Part shown: piece after piece, positions 1 to 8,812 of the stretch
Layout of the letters: the number at the start of each line of letters is the position of its first letter
Position numbering within the stretch: position 1 is the first letter of the stretch
DNA from: Phycisphaerae bacterium
GTDB lineage: Bacteria > Planctomycetota > Phycisphaerae > UBA1845 > JAFGLZ01
Direction: 5' to 3'
Assembly (NCBI GenBank): GCA_016927755.1
Contig: JAFGLZ010000031.1
Span: 62,001-126,000 of the forward strand
DNA: 64,000 nt
Program-made: the position numbers and the translations under genes
The notes under the pieces: model-generated
Told to the model about the DNA's origin: nothing
The model's database searches: none
What the model saw: the letters and a program-made list of their open reading frames with translations, nothing else

Positions 1-2
1 TC

Positions 3-1550
3 GTCGACGGGCGAATGATGGTCGAGGCCCGATGGCCGAACATGCAATTCCCGGAGGATCTCTGGGACCGATCGAGGTGGGCTCGAGCGAGGACGGGAAG
101 CTGCTACGGGAAGCTGGTCGACCCGGAACTGGCCAAGACCGGCATCGACTGGACGGGGGGCCGCGCGACGCTGAACGTCGCGCATCAGTTCTTCACCTGG
201 ACGCGGACGGTCTCGAAGCACGGCGCGGGGGAAGAGGCCTTCGAGTACGCGAAAGATCTCGAAGGAATCACTCATTACGCCAAGCACGCGAAGGGCTGGG
301 AGGACGATCGCTACTACCTTTCCGGGAAGCTGGAGGCACTCGACAGCCCGGGCGAGTGGTTCCTCGACACAAAGACGCGAACGCTCTACCTGTGGACGCT
401 GGACGGGTCGGACCCCGGCGAGCACAAGGTCGAGGCGAAGGTTCGCAACTACGGCATTGACGCGGCCGGGGTCGATCACGTCCAGATCTCGGGCCTGCAT
501 TTCTTCGGCGCGACGCTACGGTTGGAGAAGTGCAATCACTGCGCAGTCGAGGACTGCCACCTCCTGTACCCCACGTTTGCCAGGCGTATCTCGGACCCAC
601 AGACCAGAGAGGAATGGGTGGATCAAACATGCGTCGTTGGATCGCACAACGTGGTCCGCCGATGCAGCCTGGTCTTCAGCCCGACGAGTGGGCTGATGAT
701 GCGGGGCTCGCACAACGTTGCGGAGGACAATTTGATCCGCGACATCTGCTGGTACGGTTCGCTTCGGGACGTGCCCCTGCGCATGAGTCTTGCTGAGAGC
801 GAGCAGGTGGGCGGGGGCTTGGCGCGTCACAACACCGTCCACCACTTCGGCAATGCCGGCATCTGCGTCTACGGGGGGCGGTTCGTCGTCGAGTACAACC
901 ATGTGTACAGCGGCGGCTTGGCTTGCAAGGACGTGTCGCTGGTCTACACGCACCTGCCGACGTGCGCCGGGACCATCATCCACCACAATTGGGTGCACGG
1001 GTGTCGAACCGAACTCGACAAGGGGCTTGGTATTCGCGGTGACGACCAGACGCGCGGCCTGACGGTACATCACAACGTGGTATGGGATTGCGGTCGGGAC
1101 GGCATCATCGTCAAGGGCGACTCCAACAAGGTCCACAACAACACCGTGCTACAGATCGGCGAGCCGGACAAGCCGGGCAACTACATCAGCCTCCATACGC
1201 AGCCCGAGCCGAAGAAGCCCTGGCGCAAGCAGTGGCCGCTCTTGAAGACACAGAACGCGCACAGCGAGATCCTCAACAACGCCGCATTGACGATCACGGG
1301 GCATGTCAAGGGCACGCCTTTTCCGGCGGGGAAGAACATCGGCAACAACTACCAAGGCAAGGATCCACAGCTCGTGAACCCGAATGAGCTCGATTTTCGT
1401 CCGAGGTCCGGCTCACCGCTGATCGACGCCGGTCGTGAGATCCCTGGGATCACCGACGGATTCAAGGGCAAGGCGCCCGACATCGGCGCGTACGAGTTCG
1501 GTGGGGAAGACTGGAGGGCTGGGATCACCTGGAACCCGGGAAGGGATTGA
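3..1550 (+). CDS. right-handed parallel beta-helix protein, 5' end cut by the window
   Basis: The frame is already open at base 3, ahead of the first ATG at 15, so the true N-terminus lies outside the window. The visible part is about 515 residues. From roughly residue 140 it shows repeated short units with N-x-V, H-N-x-V and G-I-x-V patterns (for example HHNVVWDCGRDGI and VHNNTV), the hallmark of parallel beta-helix folds such as PF13229. The C-terminus ends with a common segment of this group (DFRPRSGSPLIDAG, then APDIGAYEF). Known members are secreted polysaccharide lyases, hydrolases or adhesins; the substrate cannot be read from sequence. The signal peptide, if present, is outside the window. 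Confidence 0.85.
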   Translation, partial: VDGRMMVEARWPNMQFPEDLWDRSRWARARTGSCYGKLVDPELAKTGIDWTGGRATLNVAHQFFTWTRTVSKHGAGEEAFEYAKDLEGITHYAKHAKGWEDDRYYLSGKLEALDSPGEWFLDTKTRTLYLWTLDGSDPGEHKVEAKVRNYGIDAAGVDHVQISGLHFFGATLRLEKCNHCAVEDCHLLYPTFARRISDPQTREEWVDQTCVVGSHNVVRRCSLVFSPTSGLMMRGSHNVAEDNLIRDICWYGSLRDVPLRMSLAESEQVGGGLARHNTVHHFGNAGICVYGGRFVVEYNHVYSGGLACKDVSLVYTHLPTCAGTIIHHNWVHGCRTELDKGLGIRGDDQTRGLTVHHNVVWDCGRDGIIVKGDSNKVHNNTVLQIGEPDKPGNYISLHTQPEPKKPWRKQWPLLKTQNAHSEILNNAALTITGHVKGTPFPAGKNIGNNYQGKDPQLVNPNELDFRPRSGSPLIDAGREIPGITDGFKGKAPDIGAYEFGGEDWRAGITWNPGRD

Positions 1551-1623
1551 GGGCCATGAACTCAAGCGGAAAGTCGTCTCGCCCGGGCTGAAAGCCGTAG
1601 CCCGCGCCGCGTTCGCTGTCCGT

Positions 1624-2187
1624 TCAGATCGACCCCATGTCGACCGAAAGGTAGCTCTGAGATTCCAAGGCCTGGTGCCGAATCGGGCCCACCTTCTGCT
1701 CGACACTGACCCCGTGCCCTGCCGGCAGGGTGATGGTGATGTTGTATTGTGCCACCTTGACCGGGGCCGCGATGCTCGAGATGATCATCACGCCGTCGAC
1801 GACCGACCACTGGAAGAATCGGGCGTCGGCGATCGCCCCCCCAGGAGAGGTCGCCTCGATAAGCAGATTGCCGTTGCCGTCTTTCGGCTGGGTAACCGAG
1901 ACGTGCATCGCAGCCAGCAGGCTGTCCGCGTCGCTCTGGGAGCCGGCCAGCGCGATACTGGTTATCTCCACGGTCGTCTGAGTGACGTTCGGATCGACGA
2001 GGACGTTTACGCTGCCGACGCCGCTCACGACCTTCACGAACGCCAGGGCCGGCAGGTTGACCGTATGCGTCCCGGTCGACTCCGCGCGGCTCGGCTCGAT
2101 GAAGAGCGGCGGGACACACCCCGTGGCAACGAGAACGCCGGCAGAAGAGCACAGCAAGACCGCCAAGGTTACTCGTCTGTATGTCAT
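1624..2187 (-). CDS. small lipoprotein resembling DUF4097-type adhesin-like domain
   Basis: 187 residues. The ATG at 2187 is chosen over one 39 bases upstream because AGGAG sits about 8 bases before it and a signal peptide begins at once (MTYRRVTLAVLL). A lipobox-like VATGC follows near residue 22, so the mature protein is probably lipid-anchored. The rest is beta-rich with alternating G-S-V-N-V and T-V-E-I strands, like the repeating beta structure of DUF4097 proteins, but only about half their usual length. It lies 65 bases downstream of the CDF transporter start, on the same strand, and no partner function is apparent. Assignment to DUF4097 is inference. Confidence 0.7.
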   Translation of the reverse strand: MTYRRVTLAVLLCSSAGVLVATGCVPPLFIEPSRAESTGTHTVNLPALAFVKVVSGVGSVNVLVDPNVTQTTVEITSIALAGSQSDADSLLAAMHVSVTQPKDGNGNLLIEATSPGGAIADARFFQWSVVDGVMIISSIAAPVKVAQYNITITLPAGHGVSVEQKVGPIRHQALESQSYLSVDMGSI

Positions 2188-2252
2188 TGAGCCGCTCTCC
2201 TCTGAAAGGGCATGCAAGGGAATCATCCGCGCCGGCGAGTATCGGCCGGCAA

Positions 2253-3236
2253 TCAGGAATGGCCTGAATGAGCCTGCTTGTGGAAGGCGTCATTCGCTTG
2301 CCCCTGGTCATCACCGTCCGTCTCCTTGTAGGGTTCCAGGTGCGTCACGACATCCACGATGTCGGGCCCGTCATCGAGCAGGCGCCGCTTGACGGCCTCG
2401 GAGATGTCGTGTCCCTCGTAGACGGTCAAGTTCCCGTCGACCTTGACGTGCAGATCGACTTGAACGCCCGACCCGATGTAACGGGTTCGGATCGCGTGCA
2501 CGTGCCTGACGCCGTCGACGCTCATCGCCAGGGCCCTGATCCGTTTGAGGTCATCCTCGGACGCGCCGGCGTCGATGAGCTGGCCCAGGGCCGGCATCAT
2601 TATCTTCCAGGCCGCCTGGAGGATGAAGAAGGAGACGACGACAGCGCCGACGTGATCGAGGAAGGACCATCCGGGCAGGAGGGCGGCGCCGGCGACGGCA
2701 ATGGCCGCGGGGATTGAGCTGAGGGCGTCCGATCGGTGATGCCATGCATTGGCGATGACGGCCGTCGACTTGATCCGCCGACCGACGCGCACCGTCCAAC
2801 GATAGAGGATCTCCTTGCTGGCGATGGAGAGGAGCGCGGCGGCGAACGCGATCCATCCCGGAGGGCTGGCGTGCTTGTCGCGAAGCGTTACGACGGAGTT
2901 GTAGGTAAGCCCCAGGGCGACCGACGCGAGTATGACGCCGATCAGCGTCGTGACGAGGGTTTCGATTCTCCGATGCCCGTGGGGGTGCTCGTCGTCCGGG
3001 GGCTTGGACCAATAGCGGACACCGATGAGGATGGCCACGTCGGTGACGCTGTCGGAGAGGCTGTGGACGGCGTCGGCGACGACGGCCTGACTGGAACCGA
3101 TGAGGCCGGCCAGGAGCTTCAGGCCGGACAAGATGAGATTGACGAGCAGACCGATGACGGTGACGCGTCGGACCTGTCCGGCGTAGTGTTCCGCACGTCC
3201 CGCGAGCGGCGTCGAGCTGTGCATGTCAGAAGCCAT
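2253..3236 (-). CDS. cation diffusion facilitator (CDF) family metal transporter
   Basis: 327 residues. The family exports divalent metals (Zn, Fe, Mn, Co) from the cytoplasm by proton antiport. Visible features are an N-terminal cytoplasmic stretch, about six membrane helices between residues 25 and 210, the first metal-site motif HSLSDSVTD near residue 58, the loop HPHGHRRIE near 84, and the second site HHRSD near 167. A cytoplasmic ferredoxin-like C-terminal domain occupies residues 215-305, and a short His-containing tail ends the protein. Both HxxxD and DxxxD-type sites are complete, so it should be active. The ATG at 3236 has no strong ribosome-binding site; a second ATG lies four codons in. 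Metal specificity is not decided by the sequence. Confidence 0.93.
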   Translation of the reverse strand: MASDMHSSTPLAGRAEHYAGQVRRVTVIGLLVNLILSGLKLLAGLIGSSQAVVADAVHSLSDSVTDVAILIGVRYWSKPPDDEHPHGHRRIETLVTTLIGVILASVALGLTYNSVVTLRDKHASPPGWIAFAAALLSIASKEILYRWTVRVGRRIKSTAVIANAWHHRSDALSSIPAAIAVAGAALLPGWSFLDHVGAVVVSFFILQAAWKIMMPALGQLIDAGASEDDLKRIRALAMSVDGVRHVHAIRTRYIGSGVQVDLHVKVDGNLTVYEGHDISEAVKRRLLDDGPDIVDVVTHLEPYKETDGDDQGQANDAFHKQAHSGHS

Positions 3237-3251
3237 GGCGTCGATACGCTA

Positions 3252-4268
3252 TCACTTGGGTCGTGTGGTGGGCTCGGGACGGACGGTCATCCGCATCTTC
3301 GACTTCATTAGCTGCCGCATCGAGGGGATGCCGGCCGGGGACGACGTGGCCTGTCCGGGCATCTGGAGATCGATTGACATATCCATGTCTTGATCGGTAA
3401 GCATGTCGATCGTCTGCCCTGCTTGCAGGTCGAACCAGTAGTGGCCCTTCATTGTGGCCGAGTTGATCTTCAGCCGCGCCGGGGAACCGGCCTGCGCCGC
3501 GGGCTGCGTTGGGGTGGTCGCCATCTTCGCGTCCGTGAGGATCTTGGCGCATCGTCGGCCTCGATGTTCGGAGATGCTCTCGAGTGTGCTGGTCGTCTTC
3601 AGGGACAGCTTGCCCATCATCGGCATTTCCAGCGTCTGGTCGGTCACCCAGGACTCACCGACGGCGACGGGCTTGCCGGGGAGGGATTTCGAGAAGAACT
3701 GGTCCAACATGGCGGCGAGCTGCTTATCGCCAAACATCTTGCCCATCTGTCCCGCCAACATTCCGCCGCCCGGGCCGCGACTGAGTTTCCTGACGTAGGC
3801 ATCGAAGCCTTTGACCTCCTTCACGTGATGCTTCGGATCGAGCTTGACGATCAACTTGAGTCGCACGAGCGGCTCCATTGCGGCGGCGAAGGCCGCGGCC
3901 ATGGGGTTGCCCTCCTGGGCTTGGCCCTTTTCTCGCGAGTCGTAGGAGATGGACATCCCGGCCATGTTCATCGCCTGCTTGACGCGGTCGTAGATCATCT
4001 CGAGGGTGACGCCGCCGTCGGGAGCGACTTCGGTGACGCGGTACACCATCTCCATGACCTGGGTCATCTTGGATTGCGTCGGGATGGGTAGGGACGACTC
4101 GCTCGTCTTCATGTTCATGTCCGTGTCGATCGTCATCACGATCCGGTTGGACATTCCTTCCTTGAACTTCAGGCGGAGCTGACATTTCTCCGCCGGGTAG
4201 GCGGTTCCTGTCAGGACGAAGATTGCCGAGGCGACGGCAAGACTGGACATAGGTCTGGGTTCGAACAT
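3252..4268 (-). CDS. secreted protein of unknown function, DUF6263-like
   Basis: 338 residues. The frame stays open 51 codons upstream, but the ATG at 4268 has AGGAG six bases before it and starts a signal peptide (MFEPRPMSSLAVASAIF, cleavage near AYPA-E). The mature part opens with L-R-L-K-F-K-E-G and contains amphipathic beta strands, consistent with the DUF6263 group common in Planctomycetota; that assignment is inference from overall pattern. It is rich in Met and Lys and ends in a Pro/Thr tail. It lies 15 bases upstream of the CDF transporter start and may be cotranscribed with it. No catalytic motif was recognised. Confidence 0.72.
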   Translation of the reverse strand: MFEPRPMSSLAVASAIFVLTGTAYPAEKCQLRLKFKEGMSNRIVMTIDTDMNMKTSESSLPIPTQSKMTQVMEMVYRVTEVAPDGGVTLEMIYDRVKQAMNMAGMSISYDSREKGQAQEGNPMAAAFAAAMEPLVRLKLIVKLDPKHHVKEVKGFDAYVRKLSRGPGGGMLAGQMGKMFGDKQLAAMLDQFFSKSLPGKPVAVGESWVTDQTLEMPMMGKLSLKTTSTLESISEHRGRRCAKILTDAKMATTPTQPAAQAGSPARLKINSATMKGHYWFDLQAGQTIDMLTDQDMDMSIDLQMPGQATSSPAGIPSMRQLMKSKMRMTVRPEPTTRPK

Positions 4269-4442
4269 GTGAGACTCCTGTCGTGTCGAGGATGGTCGGC
4301 GCGGCGGGCCGCCTGGAAGCGGGCGCCGCGGAGGGACCGTTAGTGTGAACCGTATCGTACGCCAAAGCGCCGATAGGGTGCAACGAACGGGCGGTCGCCG
4401 ACTGACGGCGTCGGCGACCATCCCGGCCGGCGGGAGCCGTGA

Positions 4443-4688
4443 CTATGGGAGGGTCGTGGCGGTTTCGTCGCGCTCCTCGGTTGGAATGGATTGGCGGCCG
4501 TGGTCCTCGTGGGCAATGCCCAGGATGATCGCCACCCCACAAGAGAGGATCGTCACCAGCATTTCCTCGCTGACGTTCAATCCGACCTGCGCCGCGTAGG
4601 CGCACACAACGGTGGTGATGGCGACGCGGACCTTGCGCGACATCAGCGGCCTGCCGATCAGACGTGCGATTTCGACGATGCGTTTCAT
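4443..4688 (-). CDS. small membrane protein, possibly holin-like
   Basis: 81 residues. The ATG at 4688 has GGGAG about 9 bases upstream. A basic N-terminal segment (residues 1-28) precedes hydrophobic stretches at about 29-40 (ITTVVCAYAAQVGL) and 45-60 (MLVTILSCGVAIILGIA), then an acidic, His-containing tail (AHEDHG). The gene starts 50 bases after the ABC-GNAT gene stops and runs the same way, so the two are probably one transcript. Small proteins of this shape are common in Planctomycetota; a membrane role with the upstream ATPase is speculation. Confidence 0.62.
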   Translation of the reverse strand: MKRIVEIARLIGRPLMSRKVRVAITTVVCAYAAQVGLNVSEEMLVTILSCGVAIILGIAHEDHGRQSIPTEERDETATTLP

Positions 4689-4737
4689 GGCTTCAGCTCC
4701 CGCCGGCACGAGGATGGTCCCCGGGCCGATACATTGT

Positions 4738-6144
4738 TCACGACTTATCCATTGCCGTATCAGACTGTCTTCGGTCTCGGTGCCACAGGTAGTAGACCGG
4801 GCGCGAACCCGCGAGCTGACGGAAGGTCCGCGACAGCAATCGCGGCGATTGGGTGGCGACACGATCTCGCCTGGCACCGGTGGTGGCCTCGTACCAGCGA
4901 CGGACGACGTACTCGACGGTCTTTCGGATTTCGCGGCGTCGGGTCACGTGGCGCTCGAAGTCCGGCGCGAGCGGATCGGCCCCCTGGTGGCGGAGCCAGT
5001 CGAAGAGTCGCTGACGCCCGCGCGGGAGGGCACAGACGCCGATCCGTTGCATACCGGCCTTTTCGAAGACGGGGTTGACCTGTCCCATGGCCGCGAGGCA
5101 CTCGACGTATGGCACGCCCACATCCGGGAGGGTTTGGCGGACCAGCCAGTGACCCACACCGCAGCCGCGAATATCCGGATGGATCACCAGGCGGCGGAGG
5201 ATGCGGACTTCGCGATTCAGGCGTCTGGGATTCCCACGAAACCGCCCTCCCGTGGCGCGGTTCCGCAGGTTCAGCTCCAGGGGGGAGTGGGCGTATATGA
5301 CGATCCCGAGGGGCTCGCCGCCGACGCCGTCGCGAAGGACGAAGACGCGATCGACGAACCCGAGCTCGTCGCGATGCCGATAGTGCATCGGCGCGAAGTG
5401 CTCGTAGTCGGCCTTGCAGCCCGGCTCGATCCGGAAGTTCCGGACGAGACTGAGGGGAGCGGCCTTCGGTTCCAGCAGGGACGTGGTGTGCCCCCCCTGC
5501 TGCCGCAGTCGAATGACCGCGTCGGGTTTGAGATCGGTCAGGAGGTCGTCATGGGAGGTGGCGACGACCACCGACAGGGCGCGACGGCGGGCAAGCTTGG
5601 CGAGGTTGCAGGCCAGGGCCATGGCGGCTCGGCGGTGCAACACGGAACCGAACTCGTCGCAGAGCAAGGGCCCGGCCCGATCAGGCGAGGCGACCTGCAG
5701 GCTTATCGCCCTGGCCAGGCGGGCGCGAAAGCGCTGTCCATCGGAGAGTTCGCCGAAGCGTCGGATCCAGAGCCGGGGCTCGCCGAGTCCGCAGGCGGTC
5801 AGGATGTCCAGGGCTTCGTCCAAGTCGCGTCGGCAGGCGACGGCGTCCACGACGGCGGGCCCGCGGGGAAAGCGAATCCGCCCGACGTCTCGCCCCCTGG
5901 GGCAGCGCCGGGCGAGGGATTTCAGCAGGAGCGTCTTGCCGATTCCGGAGGGTCCAACGACGGCGATGACGGCACCCGGACGGAGCGGGAGCGAGACGCC
6001 GTGAACCATCGTGACGGGCTCGGCCTCCGGACGGACGCCGAACCGATGACAGACCTCCGCGAGCCGATCCGACCAGGGACTGAGGCTCCTGCCTCTGGTC
6101 ACGTCCAGCACTAGTGCGTCCGTAGCAGCGTGTGTCATTGTCAT
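4738..6144 (-). CDS. ABC-type ATPase fused to a GNAT acetyltransferase domain (COG2401-like)
   Basis: 468 residues. The ATG at 6144 has AGGA six bases upstream; the frame stays open 20 codons higher. Residues 1-225 form a soluble ABC ATPase: Walker A GPSGIGKT at 64-71, a signature written LSDGQ at 133-137 (Asp replaces the second Gly), Walker B ending in D163-E164 and the switch His at 198. Residues 235-380 are a GNAT fold with the acetyl-CoA loop RGCGVG at 326-331 and an N-terminal strand VRILRRLVIHPD. There are no membrane segments, so it is not a classical transporter. This domain order matches COG2401, whose cellular substrate I do not know to be established. A basic C-terminal tail of about 60 residues could bind nucleic acid. 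Confidence 0.85.
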   Translation of the reverse strand: MTMTHAATDALVLDVTRGRSLSPWSDRLAEVCHRFGVRPEAEPVTMVHGVSLPLRPGAVIAVVGPSGIGKTLLLKSLARRCPRGRDVGRIRFPRGPAVVDAVACRRDLDEALDILTACGLGEPRLWIRRFGELSDGQRFRARLARAISLQVASPDRAGPLLCDEFGSVLHRRAAMALACNLAKLARRRALSVVVATSHDDLLTDLKPDAVIRLRQQGGHTTSLLEPKAAPLSLVRNFRIEPGCKADYEHFAPMHYRHRDELGFVDRVFVLRDGVGGEPLGIVIYAHSPLELNLRNRATGGRFRGNPRRLNREVRILRRLVIHPDIRGCGVGHWLVRQTLPDVGVPYVECLAAMGQVNPVFEKAGMQRIGVCALPRGRQRLFDWLRHQGADPLAPDFERHVTRRREIRKTVEYVVRRWYEATTGARRDRVATQSPRLLSRTFRQLAGSRPVYYLWHRDRRQSDTAMDKS

Positions 6145-6881
6145 GACCGTCCTGTTTGGCAGAGATCCTCGTCTGGTCAGAAGGCCCATTCTCGGCGAAC
6201 CCAAGTCCGGGGCTTGGTTCAGCAGTTGTCCACAAGTCCGGCGACGTTCTATTGAAGCGAAGGCAGATGCAGGATTGGTGTCACTGCCTTCGGTTCCAAG
6301 GTCTTATGACATCGAACGACCGGTCATGTACCCTAACAATAACCTAATATGAGCCGAAGTCAAGCCCGTAGCAATGGAAATATTGCCCTAGACAATTGAT
6401 TTGGGTCAAGAGGTTTTCGTAACGAGGGCCCCGGCGGTGCCTTATGCGGGGACGAGACACGTCGTTCTTTTTGAGCTTGTATTTGGAACGCAAGGAGAAA
6501 GGCCATCCGATTGCCAGCGGGGGACTCGCCGCACGTCGTCTTACGCGTCGACATCATTATTGCTATGAATTGCTGAGGTCGCGGTCCAGGTTGGGGAGTG
6601 TCGAAGAGGTCACTGTCGGGGCGATATCAGATCGGAGATCATGGTGGTGCACCGGAATGCACCGGAATGCACCGGATTGCGCGGATCATCGGTGATTATC
6701 GTGTGAATGTATCGCTTGAGGGTCCCTATAAGCGTCTTACGCTGAAATATAGATCCCATGCCTGGCTACATTCCCTCGGCCCCGAATGCAGGGGGCCAGA
6801 TCCGCCGCGCTTCGGGGCGTACGTGGGGAGTGCGGTCGGTTGACAACAGGGGGTTGTAGCGATTCTCCTGTGGGGAGAACC
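6145..6881. other. 737-base stretch without a convincing gene
   Basis: This gap separates the divergent starts at 6144 (minus) and 6882 (plus). I found no frame with coding character. It holds the motif TACCCTAAC at 6329-6337 followed by AACCTAAT at 6341-6348, a triple 10-base repeat at 6648-6680, and a perfect small hairpin AGCGT-CTT-ACGCT at 6731-6743. TTGACA occurs at 6840-6845, but no good -10 box follows at normal spacing. It is unusually long for this window and probably carries two promoters and perhaps a structured RNA, which cannot be shown by eye. Confidence 0.5.
6648..6680. repeat. 10-base tandem repeat, three copies
   Basis: Two exact copies and one near copy of a TGCACCGGAA unit lie head to tail, the last with TT replacing AA. 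It sits about 200 bases upstream of the 6882 gene. It could be a set of protein-binding half sites or simple slippage. Confidence 0.6.
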
Positions 6882-7460
6882 ATGCAGGCGCTCCAACACA
6901 TTCTGTTCGAGAGTCCGCTGATACTCTTCGTGGGGTCGGCGCTGATCCTGGCGATCCTCGGGGCTTTCTGGTGGGCCCGGCCTGGCAAGGTGACGTCCTG
7001 GGCGTTTGTTTGTGGGATGGCTCTGGCGGCGTTGCTGATGATCCTGCAGCACGTGATCGTGACGGATCGCGAGCGAATCCTCGAACGTCTGGAGGAGATC
7101 GCGCTGGCGATTGACTGCGAGGAGATCGAGACGATTGGGCGGGCGCTCGCCGATGACTGCAAGATCGACGGGATGGCCAAGGCGGAGCTGCTCGACCGGC
7201 TAGCGTTCATTTTCAACCGCGCGGAGATCGACGAGGTCACGATCATGGAGGCGGAAGTATCGGTTGAGGGGGACGTGGCTCTGGCAAACGTCCGGGGACA
7301 CTGCCGGTACAAGGCCCCTGACTTCCCGTACGACTACCACATCAGCTCATGGGACGTGAGGTTCGTACGTCGAGGGGGCGACTGGCTGATCCAGGAGGTC
7401 CGGCACAGCGATCGGCAGGGCATCTCGGCGCAGGAGCTGCTGAACATCGCGACCCACTAG
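6882..7460 (+). CDS. membrane protein with C-terminal NTF2/SnoaL-like domain
   Basis: 192 residues, starting at the ATG with GGGGAG six bases upstream. Two membrane helices span about residues 12-29 and 38-57, and then a soluble domain from 62 to the end begins with helices rich in Glu and Ile (ERILERLEEIALAID). The later beta-strand pattern (EVSVEGDVALANVRGHC, FVRRGGDWLIQEV) is what NTF2-like cone folds show. The N-terminal helices would place the domain at the membrane. It converges with lexA 117 bases away. No active-site residues were recognised; the domain may bind a small ligand or help assembly. Confidence 0.68.
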   Translation: MQALQHILFESPLILFVGSALILAILGAFWWARPGKVTSWAFVCGMALAALLMILQHVIVTDRERILERLEEIALAIDCEEIETIGRALADDCKIDGMAKAELLDRLAFIFNRAEIDEVTIMEAEVSVEGDVALANVRGHCRYKAPDFPYDYHISSWDVRFVRRGGDWLIQEVRHSDRQGISAQELLNIATH

Positions 7461-7577
7461 TCTGCCGGTGGGGGCAGTTGGGCGCACAAGGGAGCTCATT
7501 GCGCGGGAGGGGTGTTTCCGCGAGCTACGCGGGTTCTCGGGCTTTGGGCGCCGAAGGGGGCCTGGCTTGGGGGGAAC

Positions 7578-8210
7578 TCAGTATCTCCTGAATACGCCGA
7601 TGACGACCCCTTGGATCTTGACGTCCCTGGCGTAGATGGGCGAGAGATCGGGGTTGGCCGGCTGGAGTCGGATGCGATCTTTCTCGCGGTAGAACTTCTT
7701 CAGGGTGGTCTCGCCGTTTTCCAGCAGGGCCACGACGGTCTCGCCATCGCGGGCGGTCTCGCGTCGTTCGGCGATGACGAAGTCGCCGTCCTGGATTTGC
7801 TCATCGATCATACTCACGCCACGGACCTCGAGCGCGAAGGTCGTTCCGTGGCCGGCGAGGACCTCCTCCAGGTCTAGAGAGTCCTTGTCTTCCAGGGTTT
7901 CCACGGGCGCACCGGCGGCGATTCGGCCGAGCAGCGGGATGAGGGTGGGTCGGTCGTCGGGGAACTCGGCCTGGGACGTGAGCTTGAGGGATCTGGCCTT
8001 GTGCGGGAGGCGCTGGAGGAAGCCCTTCCGTTGGAGCACGCTGACGTGCTCGAAGACGGTCACCTTGGTGACGCTGAAGTGATCGGCGACCTCTTGGAGG
8101 GTCGGGGCGTATCCGTACTTCCGTTCGTAGTCCCGCAGGTAGGTGAGGATGGCCATCTGCTTCGGCGTGAGCTGTCGGTGCTCCTCAGCGGCTTTGCGGG
8201 AAGGTGGCAT
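7578..8210 (-). CDS. lexA: LexA repressor / SOS regulator
   Basis: 210 residues, the usual length. Residues 14-75 form the winged helix (LTPKQMAILTYLRDY, then TLQEVADHFSVTKVTVFEH). The autocleavage site is Ala99-Gly100, the nucleophile Ser133 lies in GVSM, and the general-base Lys171 lies in TTLKK, so RecA-stimulated self-cleavage should work. The family represses DNA-repair genes and usually itself. No recA, umuDC or imuB-type gene is next to it. The recognition helix differs from the E. coli type, so the operator is expected to differ as well; see the palindrome at 8464. Confidence 0.95.
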   Translation of the reverse strand: MPPSRKAAEEHRQLTPKQMAILTYLRDYERKYGYAPTLQEVADHFSVTKVTVFEHVSVLQRKGFLQRLPHKARSLKLTSQAEFPDDRPTLIPLLGRIAAGAPVETLEDKDSLDLEEVLAGHGTTFALEVRGVSMIDEQIQDGDFVIAERRETARDGETVVALLENGETTLKKFYREKDRIRLQPANPDLSPIYARDVKIQGVVIGVFRRY

Positions 8211-8812
8211 CGAAGAGGCTCCTTCGGGTCGAGAGCGAGATCATGGATACGCTCAACAAGATGGGTATGCCGTCCCGATCGGGATCTCATCGATCCCGAT
8301 TCGGCCAAGTGGAGACGGCAGACACAAAGCCGCTTGCGGGCGGCATTACAATGCACACAGCAGGGTCGTCGGCCAGCACGCCGCAGCCAATCTCCGGGAG
8401 GAGAGAAGCCCACTGCAGCGGAGCCGCGATTGGGGGCTCACGGCGCGACCGTGTTCCCCTAATGTTAGGTATAACAATACCCTAACTTATCGACTTCGTC
8501 AAGCGTTGTCGTGACTTTTTTTCCATTTTCCACTCGACGTGGGTAACGTGCAAACGAACTCTGAGAAACCTGGATTCGTCATTCCGAGGCGGGACGCCTC
8601 GCCGCCGCGTCGGCCATTGACTTGTCGGTCGGCGGCGCCATCATACAGCGTTCTCGGCCGGCGGCGCTGGAGACACGCAGGTCGCTTGGCACACAAGGGA
8701 GGTGGGTGATGGCGAGCAGCAGGACCGGTGGTCGTGGTTGCGCGTGACGTGCGAGACGCACTGGCGAAGGTAGCGCGGGAGATGGCGCGTTGAGAGCGCG
8801 AGGACTTCGGGT
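8211..8812. other. 602-base intergenic stretch upstream of lexA
   Basis: This lies between the lexA start (8210, minus) and the stop of the TPR gene (8813, minus). I see no coding frame with typical composition. It contains the palindrome at 8464-8486, an AT-rich patch with a run of T at 8515-8523, and a perfect hairpin GAGGCG-GGA-CGCCTC at 8586-8600. The lexA promoter is probably in this gap. Confidence 0.5.
8464..8486. promoter_or_regulatory. imperfect palindrome, candidate operator
   Basis: The left arm GTTAGGTAT and right arm ATACCCTAAC pair except for one extra base in the right arm, around a short centre AACA. It lies about 254 bases upstream of the lexA start, in an AT-rich island unlike the surrounding DNA. 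The right-arm core TACCCTAAC also occurs at 6329-6337, upstream of the ABC-GNAT gene. LexA autoregulation is one explanation; the distance argues for caution. Confidence 0.35.

Noticed and set aside
6840-6845. TTGACA as a -35 box for the 6882 gene
   Set aside because: No acceptable -10 hexamer at 16-18 bases, and the start codon is too close for a normal leader.
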